Source: CAYQOX01 sp964419335
GTDB taxonomy: Bacteria; Hinthialibacterota; Hinthialibacteria; Hinthialibacterales; Hinthialibacteraceae
NCBI GenBank assembly: GCA_964419335.1
Contig: CAYQOX010000025.1
Coordinates: 1-64,000 of the forward strand
Reading direction: 5' to 3'
DNA length: 64,000 nucleotides
Shown: in pieces, positions 51,869 to 61,280 of the stretch
How positions within the stretch are numbered: the stretch's first letter is position 1
Layout: each line of letters begins with the position of its first letter
The notes under the pieces: generated by a model
What the model was told of the DNA's origin: nothing
The model's database searches: none
What the model saw: only the letters and a program-made list of their open reading frames with translations
Made by a program: the position numbers and the translations under genes

Positions 51869-54073
51869 ATGGCGAAGACACCCAAATTACTTATCGATAT
51901 AGGGCAACGTCAAATCAAAGTACTCCAAGTCAAGACAGGAAAAAAGGGCGAACTAGGTGTTATGGCAGCAGGCCAGGCCTCGTTGGATGTTCCCCAGGGA
52001 GCTGATTCTGAAACGATTTATCAGCGTGTAGGTGAAACCCTCCCTCTCTTGCTTCGGCAATTAGGGATCAAAGAAAAACGCGCTGTGATTTCGTTACCGG
52101 GGCGTTCGGCGTTTACCCGTCGATTGAAAGTTCCTGTGGTTCGCGGGCGGCAGCTCCAACGGATTATCCGGTATGAAGCGCGTCAACATATCCCTTTCCC
52201 TTTGGAACAAATCAACATGGATTATAAGACGTCTCGCCCGGATGAAAACATTCCCGAGTTAGACGTGAATCTTGTTGCTATACGCAAAGAGTTTTCAGAA
52301 GGCTATACCAATGCACTTAAAAAGTGCAAAATACGAGCCGATGTGATCGAAGCCGCTCCTTTGAGTATCTATAACGCTTACGCGGCTTCCAATAAGCGCG
52401 ATGTCGAAGAGGTTACAGCGGTTATTAGCATGGGGGCGTCCAGCCTCGATATTGTCATCGAACAAAATGGCACGATGCAGTTTATGCGAAGTGCTCCGGT
52501 GGCGGGCGATAGTCTCACCTCGATGCTGGCGAATAATTTGGGGCTTTCACCTGAAAAAGCAGAAGAATATAAAAAGAAACCCGCTAGTGAATATACCGAT
52601 GAAGACGAAGTCACCGCAGAGCAAGTTTCGGGTATTCTCGAACAAGGCTTCGAACGAATTGTGACAGAAATCCGGAAATCTTTCGACTTTTATGTTTCTC
52701 AACCCGAATCCCAGCCCGTAACCCGTATCATTTTGTGCGGCGGCTCCTCTCATATGGAAGGGGCGAAAGAATTCCTAGAAGATCACCTAGGAGTTCCGAC
52801 CGAAAAATTTGATGCCGAAGATATTGAACATCTTGAACTACCGGAAGAGCAGAAAGATTTCTTGCGCTATGAACCGGCTTTGATTGGTATGGCCATGCGT
52901 GCCGCGGGTCGGGCTGTTTGCGCCCTTAACTTTGCTCCTCCCTCCGTCAAAGAACGCCTTGAATTGGAACGACGGGCTCCCATGCTTTCCCTGATGGCTC
53001 TACTCCTTGTGGGAATGCTAGCAGGTTCTATCTATTTCCTGAATACCATCCTTGAAACTCGCCGTGAAGCCGTGGCCAAAGCGAACATGGTGGTTCAACC
53101 AACAGATGATCTTGATCCTGAACTCAGAAAAGTTCGTAGCACACAGGATAAATATATGGAGCGCTTTGAGAAAATTAACCGGGTGGCTGAAAAACGTGGT
53201 GACCTGACTCGAGTTTTTCTCGAAACTCAACAGCTTGTTCCTCAATATATTTGGCTTGAGAGTGTTGAACTGACAACTTCAGGTATGACGATTAAGGGAC
53301 GGGCTCTCGATGACGAGAAAGTCTTTTCTTATATCCAAAAATTATATTTATCCCCCTTCTTTGATAATAATGCGGTCGTCTATAAAGAAGCCGATATCGT
53401 TTCTGATCCACTCAATCCCGATCAAACCCAAGTGGAATTTACGATTGAAATTCTTAATTTTAATCAACCTTCTGAAGAAGAAATTAAATTTATCAATGAA
53501 TTCAACGATAGAACCCAGGATATTTCTACTCTTGTTGTGAGTTTTGACCGAGAAAATGAGGACGATCCGGCCTCACCCGCGAAGATCCTTATCGGTGTCT
53601 ATAGAGATGATATCGATACCGATGAAGAAATAATCTCTTATATTAATAAGATTTATACGGCACTGGAACAATCGGATGATGAATCGGTTCAAGAAATCGA
53701 ACTACGTACCCACACTCGTAACAAAGAAGAACTTCAGCGCATTGTTGTCGCTCGAGAAGATGCGAAAAACTATAAAGAAGGACGCCTCAGCCCTGATGAT
53801 TTTGTAAGTGAATTCTCCATGCTCACGCCTTCACCCAGTCCTGTACCCACTCCCACACCTACACCGGATGAAGATGGTGATGGTGGCGATACTTCTGGCG
53901 GTTATGGTTACGGTATGGGTGGATATGGTATGGGTGGCATGGGCGGTGGTGCTCCCATGGGCGACGGCGAAGAAGGTGCCGGCGGTCCGCCTGCGGGCGG
54001 CGGTGAAGACGCAGGTGGTGGTGCTCCTATGGGTGGAGACGGTATGGGTGACATCGGTGGCTTAGGTGGCTGA
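51869..54073 (+). CDS. PilM-PilN fusion protein with Gly-Met tail
   Basis: A 734-residue protein uniting two pilus-base proteins. Residues about 1-350 are a PilM-type actin-like ATPase (LLIDIGQRQIKVLQV, VISLPGRSAFTRRLKVP, ARQHIPFPLEQINMDYK, CGGSSHMEGAKEFL). One membrane helix (about 371-391) is followed by a PilN-like periplasmic region (PQYIWLESVELTTSGMTIKGRALDDEKVFSYIQKL, about 450-485). The last 65 residues (about 670-734) are PTPTP then GYGMGGYGMGGMGG-type low complexity. In standard type IV pili, PilM and PilN are separate proteins that bind each other, so the fusion makes biological sense. The Gly-Met tail echoes the LamG protein at 13093-15579. Part of a run of four cotranscribed genes. 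Confidence 0.88.
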   Translation: MAKTPKLLIDIGQRQIKVLQVKTGKKGELGVMAAGQASLDVPQGADSETIYQRVGETLPLLLRQLGIKEKRAVISLPGRSAFTRRLKVPVVRGRQLQRIIRYEARQHIPFPLEQINMDYKTSRPDENIPELDVNLVAIRKEFSEGYTNALKKCKIRADVIEAAPLSIYNAYAASNKRDVEEVTAVISMGASSLDIVIEQNGTMQFMRSAPVAGDSLTSMLANNLGLSPEKAEEYKKKPASEYTDEDEVTAEQVSGILEQGFERIVTEIRKSFDFYVSQPESQPVTRIILCGGSSHMEGAKEFLEDHLGVPTEKFDAEDIEHLELPEEQKDFLRYEPALIGMAMRAAGRAVCALNFAPPSVKERLELERRAPMLSLMALLLVGMLAGSIYFLNTILETRREAVAKANMVVQPTDDLDPELRKVRSTQDKYMERFEKINRVAEKRGDLTRVFLETQQLVPQYIWLESVELTTSGMTIKGRALDDEKVFSYIQKLYLSPFFDNNAVVYKEADIVSDPLNPDQTQVEFTIEILNFNQPSEEEIKFINEFNDRTQDISTLVVSFDRENEDDPASPAKILIGVYRDDIDTDEEIISYINKIYTALEQSDDESVQEIELRTHTRNKEELQRIVVAREDAKNYKEGRLSPDDFVSEFSMLTPSPSPVPTPTPTPDEDGDGGDTSGGYGYGMGGYGMGGMGGGAPMGDGEEGAGGPPAGGGEDAGGGAPMGGDGMGDIGGLGG

Positions 54074-54140
54074 TAATCGGTCGTAAGCAGTGAATGAAGA
54101 TAAATCATTTAGAATTTACATTTAAGGAAGGTGAAGAACA

Positions 54141-55691
54141 TTGGCCTTTTCAATTGATAAAGAAGCTTTAATTGAAATTCTTGGTAAATATAAAGATCCT
54201 CTTTCTGTATTCGTCTTAGTCATCGTCTTGTGCGCTGGAGGGTGGTTTTTGTACCAAGAAAGCGCTCAATCGGTCGATGAGATTATGCAGCGGGTTCTTA
54301 CACCTGATCAGGAGACCGGTGGACCCCAAGAAGAGAATACCCTTACCTCCAATCAAGTGGTCGATAATCTTCTAGTTAAACGAGAAAAGCAACTTTATGA
54401 TTCAAGCCGCAATCCCTTCGGCTCGCCTGAAGATCAGATGAAGATGCGAAAAGAGGTTGAATCAGCCTATCAACGGGGGGTTGAATTATTTGAATCGGAA
54501 AAATTTGAAGAGGCCATTGAACAATTTGATCGAGTGATTTCATTGGATATGACCGAAAGCCGCTATGATTATCCGGTCATGCCTTCAGAATATAAACGAC
54601 GAGCGCGTCGCGAACATCTTAAACAAAACTTTGATCGGGTTGTGTCTCAAGCGGAATCCGATATTGAAGAAGGAGATCGGTTGGCCCAACAAGACGAACT
54701 TCGTGATGCGGCGGATAAATATAGTCAGGCGAATGACGATTTAAATGCGTGTATCGATGCGGATCCTGAGGGGGAAGTGATTGGAGAAGAAAACCTCGAA
54801 CAGCTCAAAACCCTCCAACAAGAAGCCTTCAACAAAATGATGGATATCCGTGGAAAGGTGTTGTTGGAGGATATTGAAAAGGTGGTTCAAGAGGCGCAAG
54901 AGGCATTGGATGGATCCAATTATATAAAAATGTTGCGCCAAATCTTTGAAATACGACGGGTTCAAAACGAAGTTCAAACCGTGGATCCGAACCAGCAATT
55001 AGTAAGTGCTTCCCAACGGAATCGTTTAAATTCACTGGCTGACCAACTACGACAAAAAATTTCGGACAACTTCCCGTCCATGGTCGCACAAGCGGATCAA
55101 CAGTTTACCCAAGCCATTAGTGAAAATGATTTACAAAAGGCCAATGAGGCCATTAGTGCGATGCGTTTGGCCGTGAACTTCGATGAGGATAATGAAGATC
55201 TGCCCAAGAAAATCAATGATTATATCGCTCGTCGAGCGGATCTCTTAATTGAAATCGTTGAAGAATTTATTAGCGAACAAGAAACCATTCTTGAAGAAGA
55301 AAAATATGATGAGTTTGATGAGCAAAGAAAACGTCAACTCATGCAGGAGTTAGCGCAACATCGCGATCCAAGTTTGGGGTTAAATTCCCAACTCCGTAAT
55401 AAAATCGTAGAACTTGAGTCAAAACTGAAATCACTTCGTTTACCTCCACCCGTAACGGATGCCTATAGTGTTGAAAGCATTCAGGAGTCGAGTGCAGGCC
55501 GATATAAAATTGAAGTTAGAGATAAGAGCGGGCGTTCCACCTCTCGCAAACATACAATGTATTTGCAAGAAGGCAGTACCCATACTTCTACAAAAATAAC
55601 CCTCAAGCAAGTTGACACCGATAACGGTTTTGTTATACTCTCCAAACCTGGTTATATGGATGCGGAAATTTCGCTTGATACCGGGAGTTAA
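54141..55691 (+). CDS. inner-membrane coiled-coil/TPR protein, PilO/PilP-like
   Basis: A 516-residue protein with one N-terminal membrane helix (about 20-38, LSVFVLVIVLCAGGWFLY) and a long periplasmic part. The middle (about 95-420) is helical with TPR-like and coiled-coil stretches (AYQRGVELFESEKFEEAIEQFDRVI). The end (about 433-516: AYSVESIQ, GRYKIEVRDKSGR, GFVILSKPG) is a small beta domain similar in layout to the HR domain of PilP/GspC that contacts the secretin. It thus fits between the PilM-PilN fusion and the secretin in both order and topology. Start is TTG 54141, with AAGGAAGG 9 bases upstream. Assignment to PilO/PilP is by context and weak similarity. Confidence 0.72.
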   Translation: MAFSIDKEALIEILGKYKDPLSVFVLVIVLCAGGWFLYQESAQSVDEIMQRVLTPDQETGGPQEENTLTSNQVVDNLLVKREKQLYDSSRNPFGSPEDQMKMRKEVESAYQRGVELFESEKFEEAIEQFDRVISLDMTESRYDYPVMPSEYKRRARREHLKQNFDRVVSQAESDIEEGDRLAQQDELRDAADKYSQANDDLNACIDADPEGEVIGEENLEQLKTLQQEAFNKMMDIRGKVLLEDIEKVVQEAQEALDGSNYIKMLRQIFEIRRVQNEVQTVDPNQQLVSASQRNRLNSLADQLRQKISDNFPSMVAQADQQFTQAISENDLQKANEAISAMRLAVNFDEDNEDLPKKINDYIARRADLLIEIVEEFISEQETILEEEKYDEFDEQRKRQLMQELAQHRDPSLGLNSQLRNKIVELESKLKSLRLPPPVTDAYSVESIQESSAGRYKIEVRDKSGRSTSRKHTMYLQEGSTHTSTKITLKQVDTDNGFVILSKPGYMDAEISLDTGS

Positions 55692-55987
55692 GGGTAGTTA
55701 TTAAGAATAACAAGTTGAATATGTTGTGAATTAAACGCGAAGAATCTGAAAGAGTAAATTTAATATTCTCAAAACAAGGCGCATTGTGTTGGTTTCTAAT
55801 GAAATGTAATTTTTATGTTGTGGCCAAAAACACAAAGCCCCTCATGAATAAAAAATGATTCTCTCAATCCTCTTTCGGAGGAGTGGGGGTTGTTCCATTG
55901 GAAATAGGTTCCCTGAAGTGGATCTGTGTCCAGTGATATTTTGCTAAGGCATGTAAAAGACTCGGTTAAGAGTAAGGAGAAGCATAG

Positions 55988-58900
55988 ATGGATTCAACCT
56001 TGCGATGGACGAAAACTCATTCTATTTTCTGCGTTTGTAAATGGATTCCTCGAGTTCTTGTAGCGAGTGTAATGCTCACTTGGTGTATGGCACCTATGGC
56101 TTCGGTGGTTTCATGGGCCCCTGATTTTTTGGCAGCAACCGCAATGCAAACCCAAGCGCAATTCGACTCGGAAGAGGAACCTTACGAAGTTGAATCGCAG
56201 TCCAAATATTTGTTTAATTTGGCGAAAAAGGAAATTCGTGAAGGAAATAAAGAACGAGCGAAATTTTTGCTTCAACGCGTTTTGGTTCTTGATCCTCAAC
56301 ATGAAAATGCCAAAAAACAACTGGTTGAAATTACGAAAGATGGAGGGTCGCTTCGACCCAACACCATCGCTTCAAATAATCCCGATGAAGAGTCTCTTAC
56401 GGCCTCCGAGATGGTGGAATTAGCACAAGCCAAAATCAATGATAAAGACTTTGATGGGGCGAAAGAGACTTTGGAAAAAGCCGTGGAGATCGCCGAAACC
56501 GATGAAATTGCGCAAACCGCTAAAGCCCTGTTGCGAACGATTGATGTGCGCAAACAACAATCTCAGAAAAATGAAGAGACCCAGATGCAATATCGCCTGG
56601 ATCAATTAGATCAACAGATCCAAAAAGGCATTATCTACTTGGAAAATGAGCAATATGATAGAGCAGAAGAAGAGTTACAGCGAGCGAAACAGATGGCTCC
56701 TGATGATGAACGTGTCAATAAACTTTTAGATCGTGTCTATAAAAATCGTGATAATAAACAAAAAGATGCGACCGCCCGGGAACTGGCAGCCCAAAAACAA
56801 GAAGATTCAGGGAAAAAACAAGTCGCCGATACCCTATTCCAAGAAGGGGTGGATCTTTATGAACAAGGTCAGGTGATTGATGCTGTCACAAAATGGAATC
56901 AGGCTGTCGAAACCTATCCCGCTCATCAATATGCCAATACTTATCTCACCAATACCCGTCGTGAATATGAAAAAGCCGTCGAAGAGAAAGAAAAGGCCGA
57001 AGAATTGTCCGCCCAAGAACAAGAATATGAAGAGATGCTGGATGAACAAATTGTTCAGTATTCAACCCAGGGCGAAGAAGTTGACATTAAGAATGTTATC
57101 TCTACTGTGGTTAACTTGACGAAACTTAATGTCGTTATTGATGATGATGTATCGGGTGATGTTACGATCGAAAAAAAGGATACGAGCCTTCGGAAAATCT
57201 TAAATAGTCTTAGTAAACAGTACGGCATCAAATGGCAACGCGAAGAAGATACCATTTATGTAGATACCGCCTATCAAACCCGGGTTTTTGACTTGACCGA
57301 AGAACAATACAAAACCTTAGAACTGATTCTTGATGATCCTTCCACGTTGGAAGATTCCAGCCGGAATCTCAAAACCATTCTCTATGGTCCTCAAGCAGAA
57401 TTCGATACACCGGGTAAGGATCTTTACCTCAATGAACGTTCTCAATCCCTCTTAGTAACCGACACCGAAGAAAATATACGCAAAGTCGAAGCCTTCCTGA
57501 AAGAGATGCCGGAAATCGTTGATGAGAAAAAGCCGGTTGTTGTACGAACTTTCTCTTTGGATCGTGATATTGCCAGCGATATCTACGAAATCGTGAAATT
57601 GACGTTATTCCAAGATCAAGGATCTTACGACGTACGAGATGAGCGCCGTCAACTTTATCTGGAACCTAATTCCAGTACGATGATTGTCATTGATTATCCA
57701 GAAAATATTGAGACGGTGGAGGATATTTTGGCCAATCAAAGTATCCAAGATCAGCTGGAACGAGGCGATCTTATGGCGAAACGCTTCCAAATCACGGATT
57801 TGGATGACGTAGAGAGTACACCTGAGGCTTTGGCTCGTCGAACCGAATTTGTAGAGACGGTGGCTAACGTCATCGAAAAGATGCTGTTCAGCAAATCAAG
57901 AGAAGAAGCGATCCTGCAGGGTCGTATGGTACAGGCTAACCCTGAAATGGGTACCATTGATGTTGTTGATACCCGTGAAAATATTCGGCGGGTAGAGGAT
58001 TATCTCAATAGTGTTCGGGGTGAAACTACCCAGGATATTCTAATTGAAGCCTTTAAGGTGCAGCATGTGGATGTTTACACCATTGCTGATGCTTTAGGCT
58101 ATCTCTTCTATGACTCCCAACAGTCAACCCGTTCTCTCTTTATTTCTGAGAGTAACTTCCAGTCCATCGGTTCGAGTCAGGACGCTGACGTCGGACAGAA
58201 TGTTGGAAACTTTACTGAAGAAACGACACGGAACCGTTTTAACCTCACCGGTGGTGGTGGCGGTGGAACCGACATGATCCAGTTCTTCGACGTACGTTTC
58301 TTCCCTGATGAGAATACCAATAGCATCATCGTATTTACAACAAGTCAGGAAGTCCTCTCTCTGATTAATCGGGTATTGAATACATATGACAAGCCCCAAC
58401 GCATGGTGGAGATTGAAAACCGAGTAGTTTCTGTCGCTTTGGATGATTTGCGGGCGATTAATTTTGACTATATCTTGACGAACCCATTTTTGGATAAAAT
58501 GTCATTGAATCCAGAAAATCTTGATATGGGGGTTGACCTTATTGAAGGCAATAGTACCGATGATCCCGGATTGAAATTCAACATGGCCACCATCGGTGAA
58601 TCCCGCTTAGAATTTGTGATGAACCTGCTGGAATCAACCTCAAGCCTTAATGTGATGTCGGCGCCTAAGATCCTACACACTCCCAACCCGCTCTTTGCGC
58701 CGGTATTCTTCTCGGGGGACCAAATTCCCTTCGCGGATGATGTAACCTTCGAGGACCAGGGTGACGATGACCCCACGAATAACCGTCTGGTTGTTAACTA
58801 CGATGTGACCCAGGTAGGTACGGTGCTTGGTTTTATTCCCTTTATTTTGAATGATGACCATGTATACCTTGAGATGCAAACCAATATTACCGAAATGGAA

Positions 58901-59197
58901 GGTCGGCTTCCTGTTAACGTAACCGGTGGAGATATGCCTCCGGGGCAAAGCGTTCCTGATGTGGGACCACTCCTTTTGGCTCAGAGTTATGCGAACTATG
59001 CGGTGCGGGTAAAAAGTGGAGAAACGATTGTTATCGGTGGAATGATTAAGGAAACAGAAACCGAATCGCAAAATCGTATACCTGTCATTTCAAAGATTCC
59101 GTTCCTCGGAAACTTATTCAAAGACAGAAATATCAATAAGATGAAATCCTCTATCCTCATTTTTGTTACTGCACGCATTATTAACCCTGAGTATTAA
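55988..59197 (+). CDS. outer-membrane secretin (PilQ/GspD family) with TPR N-terminus
   Basis: A 1069-residue secretin. A signal sequence (core about 18-45) is followed by TPR/coiled-coil repeats (about 65-345, such as YLENEQYDRAEEELQRAKQM), an STN/N0-like domain (about 365-430, VVNLTKLNVVIDDDVSGDVTIEKK), two or three N-domains (about 475-720) with KPVVVRTFSLDRD, and the beta-barrel secretin domain (about 790-1069), ending GETIVIGGMIKE and PFLGNLFKDR, the family's C-terminal signatures. A poly-Gly patch (about 757-761) sits between N-domain and barrel. The long TPR leader replaces the AMIN domains of typical PilQ. AAGGAG precedes the ATG. It forms the outer pore of the machine encoded upstream. 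Confidence 0.95.
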   Translation: MDSTLRWTKTHSIFCVCKWIPRVLVASVMLTWCMAPMASVVSWAPDFLAATAMQTQAQFDSEEEPYEVESQSKYLFNLAKKEIREGNKERAKFLLQRVLVLDPQHENAKKQLVEITKDGGSLRPNTIASNNPDEESLTASEMVELAQAKINDKDFDGAKETLEKAVEIAETDEIAQTAKALLRTIDVRKQQSQKNEETQMQYRLDQLDQQIQKGIIYLENEQYDRAEEELQRAKQMAPDDERVNKLLDRVYKNRDNKQKDATARELAAQKQEDSGKKQVADTLFQEGVDLYEQGQVIDAVTKWNQAVETYPAHQYANTYLTNTRREYEKAVEEKEKAEELSAQEQEYEEMLDEQIVQYSTQGEEVDIKNVISTVVNLTKLNVVIDDDVSGDVTIEKKDTSLRKILNSLSKQYGIKWQREEDTIYVDTAYQTRVFDLTEEQYKTLELILDDPSTLEDSSRNLKTILYGPQAEFDTPGKDLYLNERSQSLLVTDTEENIRKVEAFLKEMPEIVDEKKPVVVRTFSLDRDIASDIYEIVKLTLFQDQGSYDVRDERRQLYLEPNSSTMIVIDYPENIETVEDILANQSIQDQLERGDLMAKRFQITDLDDVESTPEALARRTEFVETVANVIEKMLFSKSREEAILQGRMVQANPEMGTIDVVDTRENIRRVEDYLNSVRGETTQDILIEAFKVQHVDVYTIADALGYLFYDSQQSTRSLFISESNFQSIGSSQDADVGQNVGNFTEETTRNRFNLTGGGGGGTDMIQFFDVRFFPDENTNSIIVFTTSQEVLSLINRVLNTYDKPQRMVEIENRVVSVALDDLRAINFDYILTNPFLDKMSLNPENLDMGVDLIEGNSTDDPGLKFNMATIGESRLEFVMNLLESTSSLNVMSAPKILHTPNPLFAPVFFSGDQIPFADDVTFEDQGDDDPTNNRLVVNYDVTQVGTVLGFIPFILNDDHVYLEMQTNITEMEGRLPVNVTGGDMPPGQSVPDVGPLLLAQSYANYAVRVKSGETIVIGGMIKETETESQNRIPVISKIPFLGNLFKDRNINKMKSSILIFVTARIINPEY

Positions 59198-59225
59198 TCC
59201 ATATAACGGTAAAATGATCAACAAA

Positions 59226-59253
59226 AAAAAGCCCCGGTTTTCCGGGGCTTTTT
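59226..59253. terminator. bidirectional terminator after the secretin gene
   Basis: AAAAAGCCCCGG and CCGGGGCTTTTT pair around TTTT. It serves the secretin gene and the convergent aldo/keto reductase gene. Confidence 0.88.
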
Positions 59254-59280
59254 CATCGAATTCAACTTGTTAAACGGTAC

Positions 59281-60312
59281 TTAATCTTCTTTCCAAAAGT
59301 CTGGCTGACCGCCGGTTACTTGGACTAAGGGCGGCAAATCTTCTTTCCAGGGATTACGGCGCCAGGCGAATTTTTGCAGTTTACGCAGGTGCTCCTCGCT
59401 TAGGTAATTTCCATCCGACGGAGAAGTATTGATCTCGGCTTGTTTTTCATTTCGAGTTCCAGGGATCACCACATCCACATCCCCATGACTCAGTATCCAC
59501 TTCAGGGCGAACTCAACCATGCTCAAATGGGGCAACTTTTGCTCTTTCCATTCGCGTATTTGCTCTACCCGCTCGACCGTGGCACGTAAATTTGTTCCTT
59601 TAAAATAAATCGATCGGAAATCATCAGGAGGAAACTTCTCGTTTCCTTTATATTTTCCCGTTAATGATCCCTCATCGAATGGAACCCGGATGATCGTGCC
59701 TATTTGATATTGTTGGCAAATGGGTAAGAGGGTATCGCGGGGATGTTGTTCAAAGAGATTAAAGATCATCTGCAACGAATCAATCACACCGGTATGCAAT
59801 GCACTAATCACACATTCGGGATAGGCTTCTGTGGTAGAGATTCCATAGGCCTGGATTTTACCATCTTTCTTGAGTTGTTCTCCCGCTTCGAATATTTCAT
59901 CGCAGGTATTCCAGGTTTCACACCAGGTATGTAATTGATAGAGATCAATACAATCGATTTGCAGATTTTTCAGGCTGGATTCCGCTCCCTTGATAATATA
60001 ATCCTTTGGGAAAGCATGTTTTGGTGGAGTCCAAGAAGGCGGATTCCATACTTGGTTTTTGGGAGGGAGTTTGGTGGCAACGTAAATACGCTCCTGATGT
60101 TCTTGCAGAACATCGCCGATAATACGTTCACTGCGGCCATTGCCGTAGGCTTGAGCGGTATCGATAAAATTCCCACCCAATTCAATATACCTGTGCAGTG
60201 CGGCCATCGAATCAGCGTTGTTTTGTTTTCCCCACATGCCGCCGATCGCCCATGCGCCAAAACCGATTTCTGATACAGACCAGCCCAGCCGGCCAAATGT
60301 ACGTTGTTTCAT
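59281..60312 (-). CDS. aldo/keto reductase
   Basis: A 343-residue NADPH-dependent oxidoreductase with a TIM barrel. The catalytic tetrad is Asp51 (NFIDTAQAYG), Tyr56, Lys81 (VATKLPP) and His128 (LYQLHTW), all in place. The C-terminal cofactor segment is VVIPGTRNEKQAE. Closest in feel to the AKR11/AKR12-type soluble reductases acting on sugars or aldehydes. It lies 12 bases after the SH3-like gene and is probably cotranscribed with it; the two have no clear biochemical link. Substrate unknown. Confidence 0.93.
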   Translation of the reverse strand: MKQRTFGRLGWSVSEIGFGAWAIGGMWGKQNNADSMAALHRYIELGGNFIDTAQAYGNGRSERIIGDVLQEHQERIYVATKLPPKNQVWNPPSWTPPKHAFPKDYIIKGAESSLKNLQIDCIDLYQLHTWCETWNTCDEIFEAGEQLKKDGKIQAYGISTTEAYPECVISALHTGVIDSLQMIFNLFEQHPRDTLLPICQQYQIGTIIRVPFDEGSLTGKYKGNEKFPPDDFRSIYFKGTNLRATVERVEQIREWKEQKLPHLSMVEFALKWILSHGDVDVVIPGTRNEKQAEINTSPSDGNYLSEEHLRKLQKFAWRRNPWKEDLPPLVQVTGGQPDFWKED

Positions 60313-60324
60313 ACCGTTTTCCTT

Positions 60325-60846
60325 TTACTCATTGTCGTTTGATTCCTCTGTGGCTGAGTCAATTGTTTCCTGATTCATTTCTACATCCGTGGCGTCTTGC
60401 ACTTCTTTACTTGCTTCAGAAGAACTCTCCTGAAAGGTGACACGATTGGTAAGTACTCCAGTGGGGATCCATCCTTGCTGATTTCCCCATATTTCAACCT
60501 GTAACCATTCTTCATCGGGTGAGGATTCGATGATCTTAATTTCCAACCCGGGAGTGAGAGTTGTGATTTTATCAGCGTCTTCTTGAGGCAATTCTTTCAA
60601 TTCAACTTCTTCCCCAATCAGTGTCTCTTCAGAAGCGGTTACGCTTTGAACATCTTGCGCGTAAAATTGGAAGAGACGGTTGTTTTCTGTTAGGATTGTG
60701 ACGACTACGTGATTAAACTCACGTACAATCACTCTTCCTTGAAAAATCCCATGTCGTGTATCAACGACCGCTCCGTGGATATTGGCAGAGAATGAGATAG
60801 CCATGATGAGTATCCCTATGAAAGGGGCAAATGTTTTTTTTGGCAT
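60325..60846 (-). CDS. secreted protein with an SH3-like domain
   Basis: A 173-residue protein with a signal peptide (about 1-26, ending NIHGA). Two beta-rich segments follow: FQGRVIVREFNHVVVTILTENN (about 33-54) and a bacterial SH3-like repeat (LTPGLEIKIIESSPDEEWLQVEIWGNQQGWIP, about 95-126, ending in the typical W.P). The tail is acidic and Ser/Glu-rich. SH3b domains often bind peptidoglycan or act in envelope proteins. ATG 60846 follows GAGG by eight bases; a longer start at 60906 would cover unrelated sequence. Confidence 0.75.
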   Translation of the reverse strand: MPKKTFAPFIGILIMAISFSANIHGAVVDTRHGIFQGRVIVREFNHVVVTILTENNRLFQFYAQDVQSVTASEETLIGEEVELKELPQEDADKITTLTPGLEIKIIESSPDEEWLQVEIWGNQQGWIPTGVLTNRVTFQESSSEASKEVQDATDVEMNQETIDSATEESNDNE

Positions 60847-60876
60847 GGTGTAAACCTCAAAGCAAGGATCATGATT

Positions 60877-61092
60877 ATGAAGATATTGTGGCTGGAAATA
60901 GATCAAAATACAACCATTTCTACTTCTTGTTCTTTGTTTTTTTTGACCGGCATTCTCTTTCTTTTTTCTTGCGCGGGTAGCGAAACCCGAGGGTCAGCCC
61001 CCCCCTCTGAATCACAAAAATCCAAGCAAGAAGAAGTCCCTTCCTCGCCGGAATTGGAAGATCTGAAGGGATATCTGGTTCCGGATTCCTGA
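60877..61092 (+). CDS. small candidate lipoprotein
   Basis: A 71-residue protein with a hydrophobic segment LFFLTGILFLFSC (about 20-32) ending in a lipobox-like FSC-A, then a short polar tail (SETRGSAPPSESQKSKQEE). Lipid anchoring at that Cys is plausible. ATG 60877 follows AAGGA at normal distance; an earlier ATG at 60871 lies too close to it. It is divergent from the SH3-like gene with 30 bases between the starts. Unknown function; could also be a spurious frame. Confidence 0.5.
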   Translation: MKILWLEIDQNTTISTSCSLFFLTGILFLFSCAGSETRGSAPPSESQKSKQEEVPSSPELEDLKGYLVPDS

Positions 61093-61280
61093 AAAAAGAA
61101 GATTTAAAGATTCTCTCACTCTTTAAAAAACAAGTTATTGACCAGGGTTTTTAAAAAGAAATTAGCAGCCCTGAGTAGAAGAAATATTTGAATTTTATAC
61201 TTTCCTTTTCATTTGATTTGGGGCCAAATCGGTAAGGGAAGCGATGGGATTTCGTATCTCGTTTAACCTCCAGGTATAAA

